Shown: positions 33,248 through 41,302 of the stretch, one piece after another
Layout of the letters: each line of letters begins with the position of its first letter
Position numbering within the stretch: position 1 is the first letter of the stretch
NCBI GenBank assembly: GCA_019894665.1
Contig: JAGXOC010000005.1
Location: 6,724-60,989 of the forward strand
DNA: 54,266 bases
Reading direction: 5' to 3'
Source: Candidatus Thorarchaeota archaeon
GTDB taxonomy: Archaea; Asgardarchaeota; Thorarchaeia; Thorarchaeales; Thorarchaeaceae
Notes under the pieces: generated by a model
Told to the model about the DNA's origin: nothing
Database searches by the model: none
Seen by the model: the letters and a program-made list of their open reading frames with translations, nothing else
Made by a program: the position numbers and the translations under genes

Positions 33248-34000
33248 ATGGCAGAACAATTCCTTAGCCGGTTGACGAAGATAGAAGATAGCATTAACCA
33301 ACTTGGTGAAACCCTGAAACGAATGATCACAATTCTAGGCACAGTTACTGAGATAAAATCCGAGGTGCGTGTCGCCAAAGAAGAGATCATCTCCGCTCTG
33401 GGAAATCAAGTTCAGGCTGCTCCAGCACCTGACAATCAGGAAGCTCTAGCTTCAATGGTGGTACAGGAAGTTGGTGCCATCAGGGTCTTCGTTCAAGAAT
33501 CTATGGAGAAACTGAGGAATGAGATGGTTGAATTGATTGCTGAGATGCCAGCTCTTGCTCCTGCAGCTCCGGCACCTGCACCCGTTGCTCCAACTCCCGC
33601 ACCTACTCCTCCCCCCGTGAAAACCCCAGCTCCTGCTCCTCCACCTGAACCAACACCAGCTCCCACACCCGAACCAGCTCCTGCACCCGATCCAGCTTCT
33701 GCACCTAGAGTATCTCCATCCTCAATCCCTGCAGATAGAGCGATGCAGATTGCCGACCATCTTAATTCTATCGTTAAATCTCTAAAGATGGGATGCAAAG
33801 CCGGTGCTGTCTTGGAAGTCATGGCTGAATCTAAGGCCGCCATTACAAATATTGTTCCAAGTGACCCAATCATGGTTCATATTGATAGATGGGCCAGTGT
33901 AGTAAGTGGGTATCAGAAACGCAAAGAAATGCAAGCTAGAGACATTATACAAATGAAGAAAGAAATCAAAGCCGAGATACCAAAATACCAGCCTGCTTAG
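33248..34000 (+). CDS. Pro/Ala-rich linker protein between the small GTPases
   Basis: The 250-residue protein has an N-terminal helical, probably coiled-coil domain (about 1-95; EQFLSRLTKIEDSINQLGET), a roughly 55-residue Pro/Ala/Thr-rich linker (PAPAPVAPTPAPTPPP...) and a helical C-terminal domain (about 165-250; ADRAMQIADHLNSIVKSLKM, then KAGAVLEVMAESKAAI). It is probably an adaptor; no enzyme motif is seen. GGTGA lies 5 nt before the ATG at 33248. The gene is flanked by two small GTPase genes on the other strand, divergent from the first, which suggests but does not prove a link. The end overlaps the CBS gene by 4 nt. Confidence 0.78.
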   Translation: MAEQFLSRLTKIEDSINQLGETLKRMITILGTVTEIKSEVRVAKEEIISALGNQVQAAPAPDNQEALASMVVQEVGAIRVFVQESMEKLRNEMVELIAEMPALAPAAPAPAPVAPTPAPTPPPVKTPAPAPPPEPTPAPTPEPAPAPDPASAPRVSPSSIPADRAMQIADHLNSIVKSLKMGCKAGAVLEVMAESKAAITNIVPSDPIMVHIDRWASVVSGYQKRKEMQARDIIQMKKEIKAEIPKYQPA

Positions 34001-34419
34001 TCTTCGTCTTGTGGTGCTCCATCGGCAATTAGCTTCATGGTTGCTAATACTCTGATTATGTCAGTGGTAGCTACAAGCCCGATTATGTCATTTCCTTCAA
34101 TGACTGGTATGTGGCGTTTTCCTGTCTGATTGATTAGGGAAATCGCTTGTCCAATATCCGCCTCTGGACCAATAGTCACAACGGGTGTGGTCATGATATC
34201 TTTCACACGAAGATTGTGATATGACTCTTCAGAGAGGAGTTGTGCTGCAATGACCTCACGACGTGTGACCATCCCTGCTAGTACATCTGCTTTTGTAATA
34301 AGCAGGCTACCAATATCTTCTGCTGCCATCAGTCTAGCAGCATCAACAACAAGAGTTTCTGCCTCAGCTGTGATAATTAACGAAGTCATGATGTCCCTTA
34401 CTCTCACGTTCCCGTTCAC
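33997..34419 (-). CDS. CBS-domain pair protein
   Basis: The 140-residue protein is a tandem CBS (Bateman) module: VRDIMTSLIITAEAETLVVD ... GSLLITKADVLAGMVTRREVI and VKDIMTTPVVTIGPEADIGQ ... KRHIPVIEGNDIIGLVATTDIIR. Such pairs bind adenine nucleotides (AMP, ATP, SAM) and act as sensors. No effector domain is attached, so it must act in trans. The start is GTG at 34417-34419 with AGGTGAGG directly before it; a GTG four codons on is an alternative. It is 15 nt behind the second GTPase gene and likely co-transcribed. Confidence 0.93.
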   Translation of the reverse strand: MNGNVRVRDIMTSLIITAEAETLVVDAARLMAAEDIGSLLITKADVLAGMVTRREVIAAQLLSEESYHNLRVKDIMTTPVVTIGPEADIGQAISLINQTGKRHIPVIEGNDIIGLVATTDIIRVLATMKLIADGAPQDED

Positions 34420-34434
34420 CTCACCTAGAAGAAA

Positions 34435-35043
34435 TCACATCAGAGGACCTTTGCTCTCTGAAAGTGCCTTTTCTAGTACAATCTCAGCAATGCGAGTAAA
34501 CACGTTATCAACCGCATCGCCAGTCTTTGCCGAAGTCTCGAAATATTCCGCTTGGAACCAATCGCGCAGCATCATGCCGGGCTCATGAGGGACCATTCTC
34601 TTATCTAATAGATCCACCTTGTTAGCACTGATTAAAACCGGTGAAGCAGGACAAACTTCTCTGAATGATTCAAACCAGTTGTTCATCGCCATGAACGTTT
34701 CAGGACGAGTGACATCATACACAACAATGGCTGCTGAAGCGCCTTTCATGAATTGTCTGCGAAGTTCTCGGTAGGTCGATTGACCTCCCATGTCCCACAC
34801 ATTCAAGCGAACCATACGAACGGTACCATCACTGCCAGTCACATTGATGTCCTTTGTAGCAAAGGTTGTTCCAATGGTCTGTTTGTACTCCTCATCAAAA
34901 GCGTTCTCAGTGTATCTCCTCACAAGCGACGTTTTACCCACGCCTGCCTCGCCTAGCAAAACCATTCGAAACTTGTATCCTTCGAACCCATCGGACGCAT
35001 CTGTGTCAGATTTGGTTTCTGAACTATCGTTTCTCTGAGTCAT
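34435..35043 (-). CDS. Ras/Rab-like small GTPase (second)
   Basis: The 202-residue protein begins with a roughly 22-residue Ser/Asp/Thr-rich tail and then shows G1 GEAGVGKTS (31-39), G2 QTIGTTFA, G3 DMGGQ (84-88), G4 NKVD (141-144) and G5 ETSAK (169-173). It is clearly paralogous to the first GTPase (shared RRYTE, TIGTTFA, YRELRRQFM/YNELRRRYM, YDVTRP). It too lacks a C-terminal cysteine. The order GTPase-CBS suggests a nucleotide-responsive signalling pair. Its function is not known. Confidence 0.95.
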   Translation of the reverse strand: MTQRNDSSETKSDTDASDGFEGYKFRMVLLGEAGVGKTSLVRRYTENAFDEEYKQTIGTTFATKDINVTGSDGTVRMVRLNVWDMGGQSTYRELRRQFMKGASAAIVVYDVTRPETFMAMNNWFESFREVCPASPVLISANKVDLLDKRMVPHEPGMMLRDWFQAEYFETSAKTGDAVDNVFTRIAEIVLEKALSESKGPLM

Positions 35044-35146
35044 GCTAAAGCACCCCAGGTTGTCGCTTTCCGGACGTACTCTGACAATTCTCGGTCTTTG
35101 TCTTATATCTTTTCTGCGGAGAGTCTCATGGATTCAGTTTGGCATT

Positions 35147-36817
35147 TCAGTGGGTCCAATCGGTGCTCCTAGGCAGAAAAATCTCGAAAGCAACAACTGG
35201 ATAGCCAATTCCAAAGTTTGAGAGTATTTCCGGTGATATCTCCCCGAAGAAACCCCTCTGTTCACCATCGATTTTGATATTTGCAGATCTACCTTGTATG
35301 AAGTCTGAGTTCACTTCTGATTCGAAAGTGAAGTGTTCATCCAACCCAAGGTTTCTCAACAAAAATCCAATCTCAGCCATGAGTTTTGTAATGTTCACTC
35401 TTACGTCAGTCAACAGACCACAGACTGAGGGGACCTGATCAACACGTGTCTCTTTAGACTCATCTGGAATCGCAATGTCTCCAACCTCGAAGATTTTCTG
35501 TGGATAGTCAGCATGTTGGTTCTGCGAGATGAAATCCAGAAGAATGGGTAGGAGTGAGTTCCTGAGAACAGAATAGTTACGACTCTTTGGATTCCCTGTC
35601 GTAACCACGGGGCGATCCCGAAGCATTCTATCATTGAGTAATTCAGGCGAACTCATGATGTAATTCATTACTTCGTGATAACCCATTCCCACCATGAGGT
35701 CTCGGACCTTGTTCTTGAGTCTGGTAACTGGATTGACCTTTCCCAAAGTCATTGTCTGAGGCATTGCTGGTAGCAGATTGTCGAAACCATATCCTATAGC
35801 AATGTCTTCTATAACATCGACAGGATGAAGTATGTCCATTCTGTACTTGGGAATAAGAACCTGAACTTGCTTCACCTTCACCAATTTTGCTCCAAATCCA
35901 GTTCTTTCTAGAGCCTGGATTATCTCATTTCCAGTTAGATCAAGTCCAATCATTGCGTTGATGTCAACAACATCGATTGTCATGTTCTCTGGTCTGAAAT
36001 CTGGAGTTTCATCAGTGGTACCATCCGGGTATTCCACAGTGACAGATTCGACTTTTCCACCTCTCTCAGCAAGAGACGCCGTGATGATATTCAATGCTTG
36101 ATGGACTGTGAGAAGATGAGTCCCTGTAACCTCTACAAAGAGATTCCTAGTTTCGGTCGTCATACGACCTAGGTAGTTGCTGTTGATGATTGGTGGAAGA
36201 CTTAGCACCTGGTCTTTCGAGTCATAGAGTAGAGGCCATTTCTTATGAGCCTGGATAATTGGTCCAAATTCTACGCCTTTCTCATGATCTTTCATGATTG
36301 TTGGGCCATCCATCTCAATCTCATAACCTAACGGTACAAACTTTATCTTCTCAGGAATTTGAGGTCCATAGAATACTGGGAATTCAAGGTCATCATAGAC
36401 ATAGAGACCTATGCTTGCCTTCTTTCTGTTTCTGCCATGGGTTGATGTGAGAGCATCTTGTAGATGCATGTATTCCTTGATCAACTCGTCGTCAGATGGA
36501 ATCCCCTTAATGATTGAACAGCAAATGAATGGCCTAATTTTATTGAGACCTGGTTTGACGATGATCTGTTTGCCGGACTTTTTCACCGGATATTTCTTCA
36601 ATCCTGATTCAAAACGTAAGAAAGCCCTGACGACCCGTGCAATGCCCTCGGTGGAGAGCATATCTTGACGGTCTGGATTTACTTCAATCTCAATGATGTT
36701 GCCTTCAATCTTCTCAATCTCGGCTTTCACTAGGAAGAGCGTATCCTCTAGTTTTTTCATGGAAAGTTTCTTTCCAATCAGTGAAAGAAGGTCATCGATT
36801 CTACATTCTACAATCAT
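35147..36817 (-). CDS. pheT: Phenylalanyl-tRNA synthetase beta subunit
   Basis: PheT forms an (alpha-beta)2 enzyme with PheS that charges tRNA-Phe. The 556-residue protein has the short archaeal/eukaryotic form, lacking the bacterial N-terminal EMAP and C-terminal anticodon-binding domains: an N-terminal B1-like domain (VEVNPDRQDMLSTEGIARVVRAFL), the B3/B4 editing-type region (GLYVYDDLEFPVFYG ... ITASLAERGGKVESV), B5 (MLHPV-like DILHPVDVIEDIAIGYGFDNL) and the catalytic-like core (NPKSRNYSVLRNSLLPILLD). AGGTGA from the end of pheS lies 5 nt before the ATG at 36815-36817, so I prefer it over the in-frame GTG at 36826. Confidence 0.96.
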   Translation of the reverse strand: MIVECRIDDLLSLIGKKLSMKKLEDTLFLVKAEIEKIEGNIIEIEVNPDRQDMLSTEGIARVVRAFLRFESGLKKYPVKKSGKQIIVKPGLNKIRPFICCSIIKGIPSDDELIKEYMHLQDALTSTHGRNRKKASIGLYVYDDLEFPVFYGPQIPEKIKFVPLGYEIEMDGPTIMKDHEKGVEFGPIIQAHKKWPLLYDSKDQVLSLPPIINSNYLGRMTTETRNLFVEVTGTHLLTVHQALNIITASLAERGGKVESVTVEYPDGTTDETPDFRPENMTIDVVDINAMIGLDLTGNEIIQALERTGFGAKLVKVKQVQVLIPKYRMDILHPVDVIEDIAIGYGFDNLLPAMPQTMTLGKVNPVTRLKNKVRDLMVGMGYHEVMNYIMSSPELLNDRMLRDRPVVTTGNPKSRNYSVLRNSLLPILLDFISQNQHADYPQKIFEVGDIAIPDESKETRVDQVPSVCGLLTDVRVNITKLMAEIGFLLRNLGLDEHFTFESEVNSDFIQGRSANIKIDGEQRGFFGEISPEILSNFGIGYPVVAFEIFLPRSTDWTH

Positions 36818-36826
36818 GATCTTCAC

Positions 36827-38335
36827 CTACCTCACGAAATGGCTCCTCCTAAGCCAATTCAGATCCCGCGAGAAGAGATCTCTGATATCATTGATTCCCA
36901 TTGCCGCCATGTAGAGCCTTCCGGACCCGAGACCCCATGCAAGAACTGTCTCCTTAATTCCCAGTGGCCGAGTAACCTCTGGTCTAAAGATACCTGACCC
37001 TCCAAGTTCTATCCATCCAAGTTTTTCGTGCTTTCCGAAGGTTTCTACACTGGGCTCAGTGAATGGGAATTGCCCTGGCTTGAACTTCAACTTCTCAATA
37101 CCCACTCCTTTGCATATTGAAGTGAGGTATCCAAGAAGGTCTCTTAGTGATAATCCCTTATCCATAATTATGCCTTCACACTGGTCGAACTCTTGACCGT
37201 GCGTTGCACTAAGTGTTTCAGACCTGAAGTTGCGGTCAATGATGAACATCTTCTGAGGACCCTCCCGGTGTTCGTAGAGGAACCTCATGGATACTGGAGT
37301 TGTGTGTGGACGTAGACAGAGTCTGGTGGCCACCTCTTCACTATAAGGCCAATCCCATCCCTTTGACCCAGTATCACCACCATTTTCATGAACTGCCTTC
37401 ACCGCCTTGTAGTATTTCCTGTCCATAATGAACCCATGGTCATAGGGGGCTGCAACTCTGAATTGGTCCTGGACTTCACGCGCAACATGGTCTTGCGGAA
37501 CGAAGAGCGTATCATGACCCCAGAATTCAGTTTCAACATAAGGTCCGAACCATTCTGTGAACCCTAACCCAACCATAATTTCTCTGAGCCAGTCATTGAA
37601 TTCAGCATAGGGGTGTTTTTTCCCATAGTTTGCATACGCTGGTTGGATGTCAACATTGTACGGTCTGAATGATTCTTTTTTCCAAGCACCGCTAGAAAGA
37701 ATCTCCGGTGTGAGGTCACCAAGGCCTTTTACTCCGACAGAGAGCAATTGGTCTACCTCTCCGAGTTTTGCTCCAATAATCTCAGCTTCGAATTTCTTTG
37801 TAACCACCTCGGAGACCAGTTTTCTTTCGAGGGCTTGCTTCAAAGATTCGGTATGTGTCGTGGATACTGACTCTTTTCCTGTGGAAAGTTGTTCGAGCAC
37901 ATCTGACATTTCAGATTCAGGAGTATCGACCAAGGAACGTAGTACAGTCGTTCCATCCTCTTTGGATATCTGTACCCATCCATTCTTGCGAGCCCAGTTC
38001 ATAGCAATGCCTTTGGTATTTGGATCAAGTCCTGAATGAGCAACAGCATCATCAAAGGTGGCCTTGCCGCCAAGCACTTTCACTCCACTAAAGAGTAGGA
38101 CCTCAGGAAGCCCAGATTCAACATATCCCAGTCCTTCATTTGTAAGTGAATGCGATACTATCTCTCTAGTATGAATCTGTACAAGACTCCTACTTGCCAG
38201 CGAGTTGAGAATCGAAATTACTCGTTCCTCTCCCTGATTGAGATTATTCGCAAGCTGTGAGGCTGGAACACGCTGACCTAGGTTCATTAGTTCTCTGAGT
38301 ACGGTTCGCTGTCCTTCTGTCAACTGTTCGCTCAT
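36827..38335 (-). CDS. pheS: Phenylalanyl-tRNA synthetase alpha subunit
   Basis: PheS carries the class II catalytic site for Phe activation. It has 502 residues, as in archaea. The N-terminal part (1-180) holds winged-helix DNA/tRNA-binding modules (LTEGQRTVLRELMNLGQRVP ...). The class II core shows motif 1-like LREIMVGLGFTEWFGPYVETEFWGHDTLFVPQDHVAR, motif 2 VSMRFLYEHREGPQKMFIIDRNFRSE with HGQEFDQCEG, and motif 3 AWGLGSGRLYMAAMGI. The gene ends 9 nt upstream of the chosen pheT start, with the pheT ribosome binding site in its last codons. Its own promoter lies in the 326-bp gap shared with the aRF1 gene. Confidence 0.97.
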   Translation of the reverse strand: MSEQLTEGQRTVLRELMNLGQRVPASQLANNLNQGEERVISILNSLASRSLVQIHTREIVSHSLTNEGLGYVESGLPEVLLFSGVKVLGGKATFDDAVAHSGLDPNTKGIAMNWARKNGWVQISKEDGTTVLRSLVDTPESEMSDVLEQLSTGKESVSTTHTESLKQALERKLVSEVVTKKFEAEIIGAKLGEVDQLLSVGVKGLGDLTPEILSSGAWKKESFRPYNVDIQPAYANYGKKHPYAEFNDWLREIMVGLGFTEWFGPYVETEFWGHDTLFVPQDHVAREVQDQFRVAAPYDHGFIMDRKYYKAVKAVHENGGDTGSKGWDWPYSEEVATRLCLRPHTTPVSMRFLYEHREGPQKMFIIDRNFRSETLSATHGQEFDQCEGIIMDKGLSLRDLLGYLTSICKGVGIEKLKFKPGQFPFTEPSVETFGKHEKLGWIELGGSGIFRPEVTRPLGIKETVLAWGLGSGRLYMAAMGINDIRDLFSRDLNWLRRSHFVR

Positions 38336-38661
38336 GTGTCACTCAAAACTCCTAAGCCCATTAGATTCAATCGGGATTGACACGCCGTATAACCTCTGTT
38401 TTGGTACAATGAATGACCCCTCATGGGGTGGGTGTAAATTGGCGGTTATCCATCCGTCCTTCACCTATTTGAACCTGACACATCGGGTTCACCTTTTTAA
38501 TCTGTCGCCAAAAGCCTGTTTTCGTAACTAAAGGGAGCCTTTGTGGTAGTGTTACGTCGCAATGTTCAAATACGCTCACTCAGGCATTCCAGTCGGCAGG
38601 TATAAACCGCCTCTGATTTTGATGAAATCAGCAAAACCGTATTACTGTGAAGGTGAAGGAT
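38336..38661. promoter_or_regulatory. Divergent promoter region pheS / aRF1
   Basis: For aRF1 a TATA box, TATAAA, is at 38601-38606 behind a possible BRE (CGGCAGG). For pheS a weaker TATA-like TTATAC is at about 38388-38395 on the minus strand. Two small hairpins are visible: ACCCC-TCAT-GGGGT (38416-38429) and TGAACC/GGTTCA (38470-38475 with 38486-38491). No gene is evident. Confidence 0.5.
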
Positions 38662-39741
38662 ATGTCCGCAGAGAGACACAAGCTTAGGCGTAAGGTAGAA
38701 CAGCTCAAGGCTTACCAAGGACGCCATAGTTCGTTCACCACAATTTATATTCCCCCCTCAAAGAACCTTACAGATGTCATCAGCTTTGTGAAGTCGGAGC
38801 TTGCTGGTGCTGAGAATATCAAGAGCAAGGCTAACCGAAAGCATGTTTCTGACAATCTTACTGCCATACTTAGCGAACTCACAATAATAGGTGGGATCCC
38901 TGAGAACGGATTAGCCTTCTTCTATGGGGTTGAGGAAGAAGGTGGTACGGAGAGTGAGATTCGAGAGCTTGTTGTTCCACCTACACCGGTATCCCAGTTC
39001 ATCTATCTCTGTGGGAGAGAGTTTGTCACCGAAGAACTCGAAAACATGACGAAACCTAAGAGCCTGGTTGTAATTGTTCTAATCGAAGGTGGCAAAGTCA
39101 CGGTCGGATACCTCCGTGGCAAGCACATGGAGCTTATTCGCGACGAAGACTTTTTCATCATAGGCAAGACACGAGCTGGGGGTCAATCGGCGAAAAGATA
39201 CATGCGACTTCGCGAAGAGAAAATGATGGAGTTCTTCAAGTTCGTGGGTCGGTTGCTTAACAATCTCCTGGTTGATGATCTTGAGAACATCGATGCAATT
39301 GTCTTGGGAGGGAACACAATTCGGGCACAGGAGTTCCTAGAGAAGGGTGACCTTGACTATAGACTCCGAGAGAAAGTTGCAGAGACTATCATTCCTGTGA
39401 GTATCATTGATGAGACCGGTCTCTTTCAAGCCATGAAAGAAGCCTCACGGGTTCTTCGTGAAACGGAGATCTATGCTGAACGAGAGACTTGGGAACAATT
39501 CATAGATGACTTGATGAAGGGCTTAACAACTGTGACCTATGGAAAGACAGAGGTCATGGATGCGCTTCATGAAGGTCGCGTGGATACCATCATGGTGCTT
39601 GAAGATCTCTCTGATCAGATGGATGAACTTTATGATGACGTAACCGCATATGGCAGCAAATTACTAGTTTTCTCAAACCAAACTGAATCCGGAGCACAAC
39701 TGAAGGGTTTTGGTGGGATAGCTGCCCGTCTCCGATGGTAA
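38662..39741 (+). CDS. prf1: Peptide chain release factor aRF1 (eRF1 family)
   Basis: aRF1 recognises stop codons and triggers peptide release. Domain 1 carries the stop-decoding NIKS motif (ENIKSKANR, 52-55) and domain 2 the catalytic GGQ (RAGGQSAKRY, 173-175). The C-terminus ends with the family-typical GFGGIAARLRW. At 359 residues it is shorter than the usual 410-420. The loss maps to domain 3, where the Cys-containing minidomain normally found between ISEDL-like and DELxxL-like segments is replaced by a direct junction (MVLEDLSDQMDELYDDV). AGGTGA lies 5 nt before the ATG at 38662; an in-frame GTG at 38647 is less likely. Confidence 0.96.
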   Translation: MSAERHKLRRKVEQLKAYQGRHSSFTTIYIPPSKNLTDVISFVKSELAGAENIKSKANRKHVSDNLTAILSELTIIGGIPENGLAFFYGVEEEGGTESEIRELVVPPTPVSQFIYLCGREFVTEELENMTKPKSLVVIVLIEGGKVTVGYLRGKHMELIRDEDFFIIGKTRAGGQSAKRYMRLREEKMMEFFKFVGRLLNNLLVDDLENIDAIVLGGNTIRAQEFLEKGDLDYRLREKVAETIIPVSIIDETGLFQAMKEASRVLRETEIYAERETWEQFIDDLMKGLTTVTYGKTEVMDALHEGRVDTIMVLEDLSDQMDELYDDVTAYGSKLLVFSNQTESGAQLKGFGGIAARLRW

Positions 39742-39757
39742 TGAAAATGGATAATTT

Positions 39758-40237
39758 CTAACCTCTTGGTGGTCGAGGCATGCCTTTCAAAGTTTCAATA
39801 TCCTCAATCCACTTTACCAATTCATTGCTAATTCCGTTGATGTATTCTACTAGCACCTGTTGATATTTTCGCAAATGGTGCTGCTCCAGCTTTTTTGATT
39901 TTGCAAGGAAGTCCTTAGCTCTTCTTGGAAATCCCGTTGACCACCGTCGAAGACTGAGCTCAGCTTTTCTGTCCTCAAGTATCTTCTTCGCCACACGGAT
40001 TGTACGTCGCTTAGCGATGAGATCTTCAAGTAACTTCTGGAGTGTGATGGTTGCTGCTACAAGCTCTTTGGCATCTAGTTTTGCATCCTCATTACGACTG
40101 GTGTAGTAGACTCGTTTGAGGTCTCTTTTGGCTGACATCACATGCGTCAGAAGCCTTGTCAATGAATGAACCATGGCATCTTTCTGTTGTGTCCGTGACG
40201 TAAAAAGGTCTGTGTTGCTATATCCCCCAGCCGTCAA
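39758..40237 (-). CDS. Helical coiled-coil protein, downstream of split Cas4-like genes
   Basis: The protein of up to 159 residues is almost entirely charged helix (SAKRDLKRVYYTSRNEDAKL, LLEDLIAKRRTIRVAKKILE, LEQHHLRKYQQVLVEYINGI), basic overall, with a short PRPPRG tail. It contains no cysteine or membrane segment. I recognise no family. The TTG at 40235-40237 is only 3 nt after the upstream nuclease ORF; an ATG at 40174 is the alternative start. The spacing makes it the third gene of an operon with the two nuclease halves, so a DNA-binding or structural role in that system is a reasonable guess. Confidence 0.65.
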   Translation of the reverse strand: MTAGGYSNTDLFTSRTQQKDAMVHSLTRLLTHVMSAKRDLKRVYYTSRNEDAKLDAKELVAATITLQKLLEDLIAKRRTIRVAKKILEDRKAELSLRRWSTGFPRRAKDFLAKSKKLEQHHLRKYQQVLVEYINGISNELVKWIEDIETLKGMPRPPRG

Positions 40238-40240
40238 ATG

Positions 40241-40900
40241 TTAAGCTATGGAAAAATTGCATTTGCCGTTGCTATAGGGACATACTTTGCATCTACTTTG
40301 TTCCTGGGCAGGTCTGGGTTTTCGGCTGTGGTACCACACCTCATCCAATTTTCTGAGCTTTCTAAGCACACTCTTTGGTTTGAAGTGGTTCACGAATACC
40401 TTTCCATCACCACATTTCCAACATTCCCTGATTGATTTTCGATCCAGGCATCTCTTTGCATTGTCCTGCAGGCAATAGATTGTCACTAATCTTGTTGACG
40501 AACATGACGCACCACTATCAAGAAGTGCAAGTGCATAGAGCCCTGACTGAAACACATCCTCCTTTCTTGCTTGTTTTGGAAGATGTTTCACAGGAAACTT
40601 ATACTCGATGATAAGATCCAATATTGTTGCCTTTCTCCAATGAAGAACTGCACCATCAAGCCTTCCAACAAATCTATGACCCAATGACCTCACATTCTCT
40701 TCAGAGAAGAAATAATATTGATTTAGTTTCCTTCTATTGGTTTTAAATTTGAGGAACTCTGCTAGACTCCAAGGTGCTGAAATTGCCCTCCTCATCTTCA
40801 TTCCAATTGTAGCGAAACCCGTTCCTGGTTGTAATTTGAGAAGGAGAACTATTCCACTGATGAACACGACCATCAAGAACAGAGCAGCTAGGTTACTCAT
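40241..40900 (-). CDS. Cas4/RecB-like membrane nuclease, C-terminal half
   Basis: The 219-residue protein starts with a transmembrane helix (about 3-22) and continues with the PD-(D/E)XK core of the Cas4/Dna2 exonuclease group: FVGRLDGAV (Asp82), ILDLIIEYKFP (Glu99, Lys101) and the QSGLYALALL motif (Gln118, Tyr122). It then ends with the Fe-S cysteines CKVCPYSNGKC (204, 207, 214). The first cysteine of the cluster and the upstream His motif of Cas4 are not in this ORF but in the preceding one. The ATG is preceded by GGGTGAT, formed by the end of the upstream gene. It is not near any CRISPR array, so a house-keeping or repair role is more likely than CRISPR adaptation. Confidence 0.78.
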   Translation of the reverse strand: MSNLAALFLMVVFISGIVLLLKLQPGTGFATIGMKMRRAISAPWSLAEFLKFKTNRRKLNQYYFFSEENVRSLGHRFVGRLDGAVLHWRKATILDLIIEYKFPVKHLPKQARKEDVFQSGLYALALLDSGASCSSTRLVTIYCLQDNAKRCLDRKSIRECWKCGDGKVFVNHFKPKSVLRKLRKLDEVWYHSRKPRPAQEQSRCKVCPYSNGKCNFSIA

Positions 40901-40904
40901 TTAA

Positions 40905-41174
40905 TCACCCGAAAATCCACACGAATCCTGCAATTAGTATCAAGATAATTATCACCAAAGGTGCCAGTCGATTCTCTGTCTTCTCAACATTCAGCTTGTA
41001 TGACTGAATAGACACACGACTGTGTAGCTCTGTCCCGATTACGCTAGCTAGCGAATGAGTGTCTCCAAGTTTTTGCTTCAGATACAGACGATATTCGCAC
41101 TGAAACTGCGTTCTCAGTGCAGAAACTTCTCGCATCTTATGATAAGGTCCTTTTTCTGCCTCGCTTAGCCTCAT
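40905..41174 (-). CDS. Cas4/RecB-like membrane nuclease, N-terminal half
   Basis: The 89-residue protein contains VSALRTQFQCEYRLYLKQKL (Cys26, equivalent to the first Fe-S cysteine of Cas4) and SVIGTELHSRV (His51, the Cas4 His motif), and ends in a membrane helix (LAPLVIIILILIAGFVWIFG). By itself it lacks the catalytic Asp/Glu/Lys. Its stop is 4 nt before the ATG of the C-terminal half, and the two ORFs are in different frames with stop codons in both frames at the junction, so this is not a single indel. The two chains would together supply four cysteines and a two-helix membrane anchor. Confidence 0.72.
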   Translation of the reverse strand: MRLSEAEKGPYHKMREVSALRTQFQCEYRLYLKQKLGDTHSLASVIGTELHSRVSIQSYKLNVEKTENRLAPLVIIILILIAGFVWIFG

Positions 41175-41302
41175 AGCAGGTCAGAGTACTGTTTTTGACA
41201 ATCCTACAAAAGGACCACACATCAGACAAAACAGTAGAGATTCACTTATATTCGAGTTTGAGGAGTTACATCATCAGGATTTCGCTACGGAGACCAAAGC
41301 TG

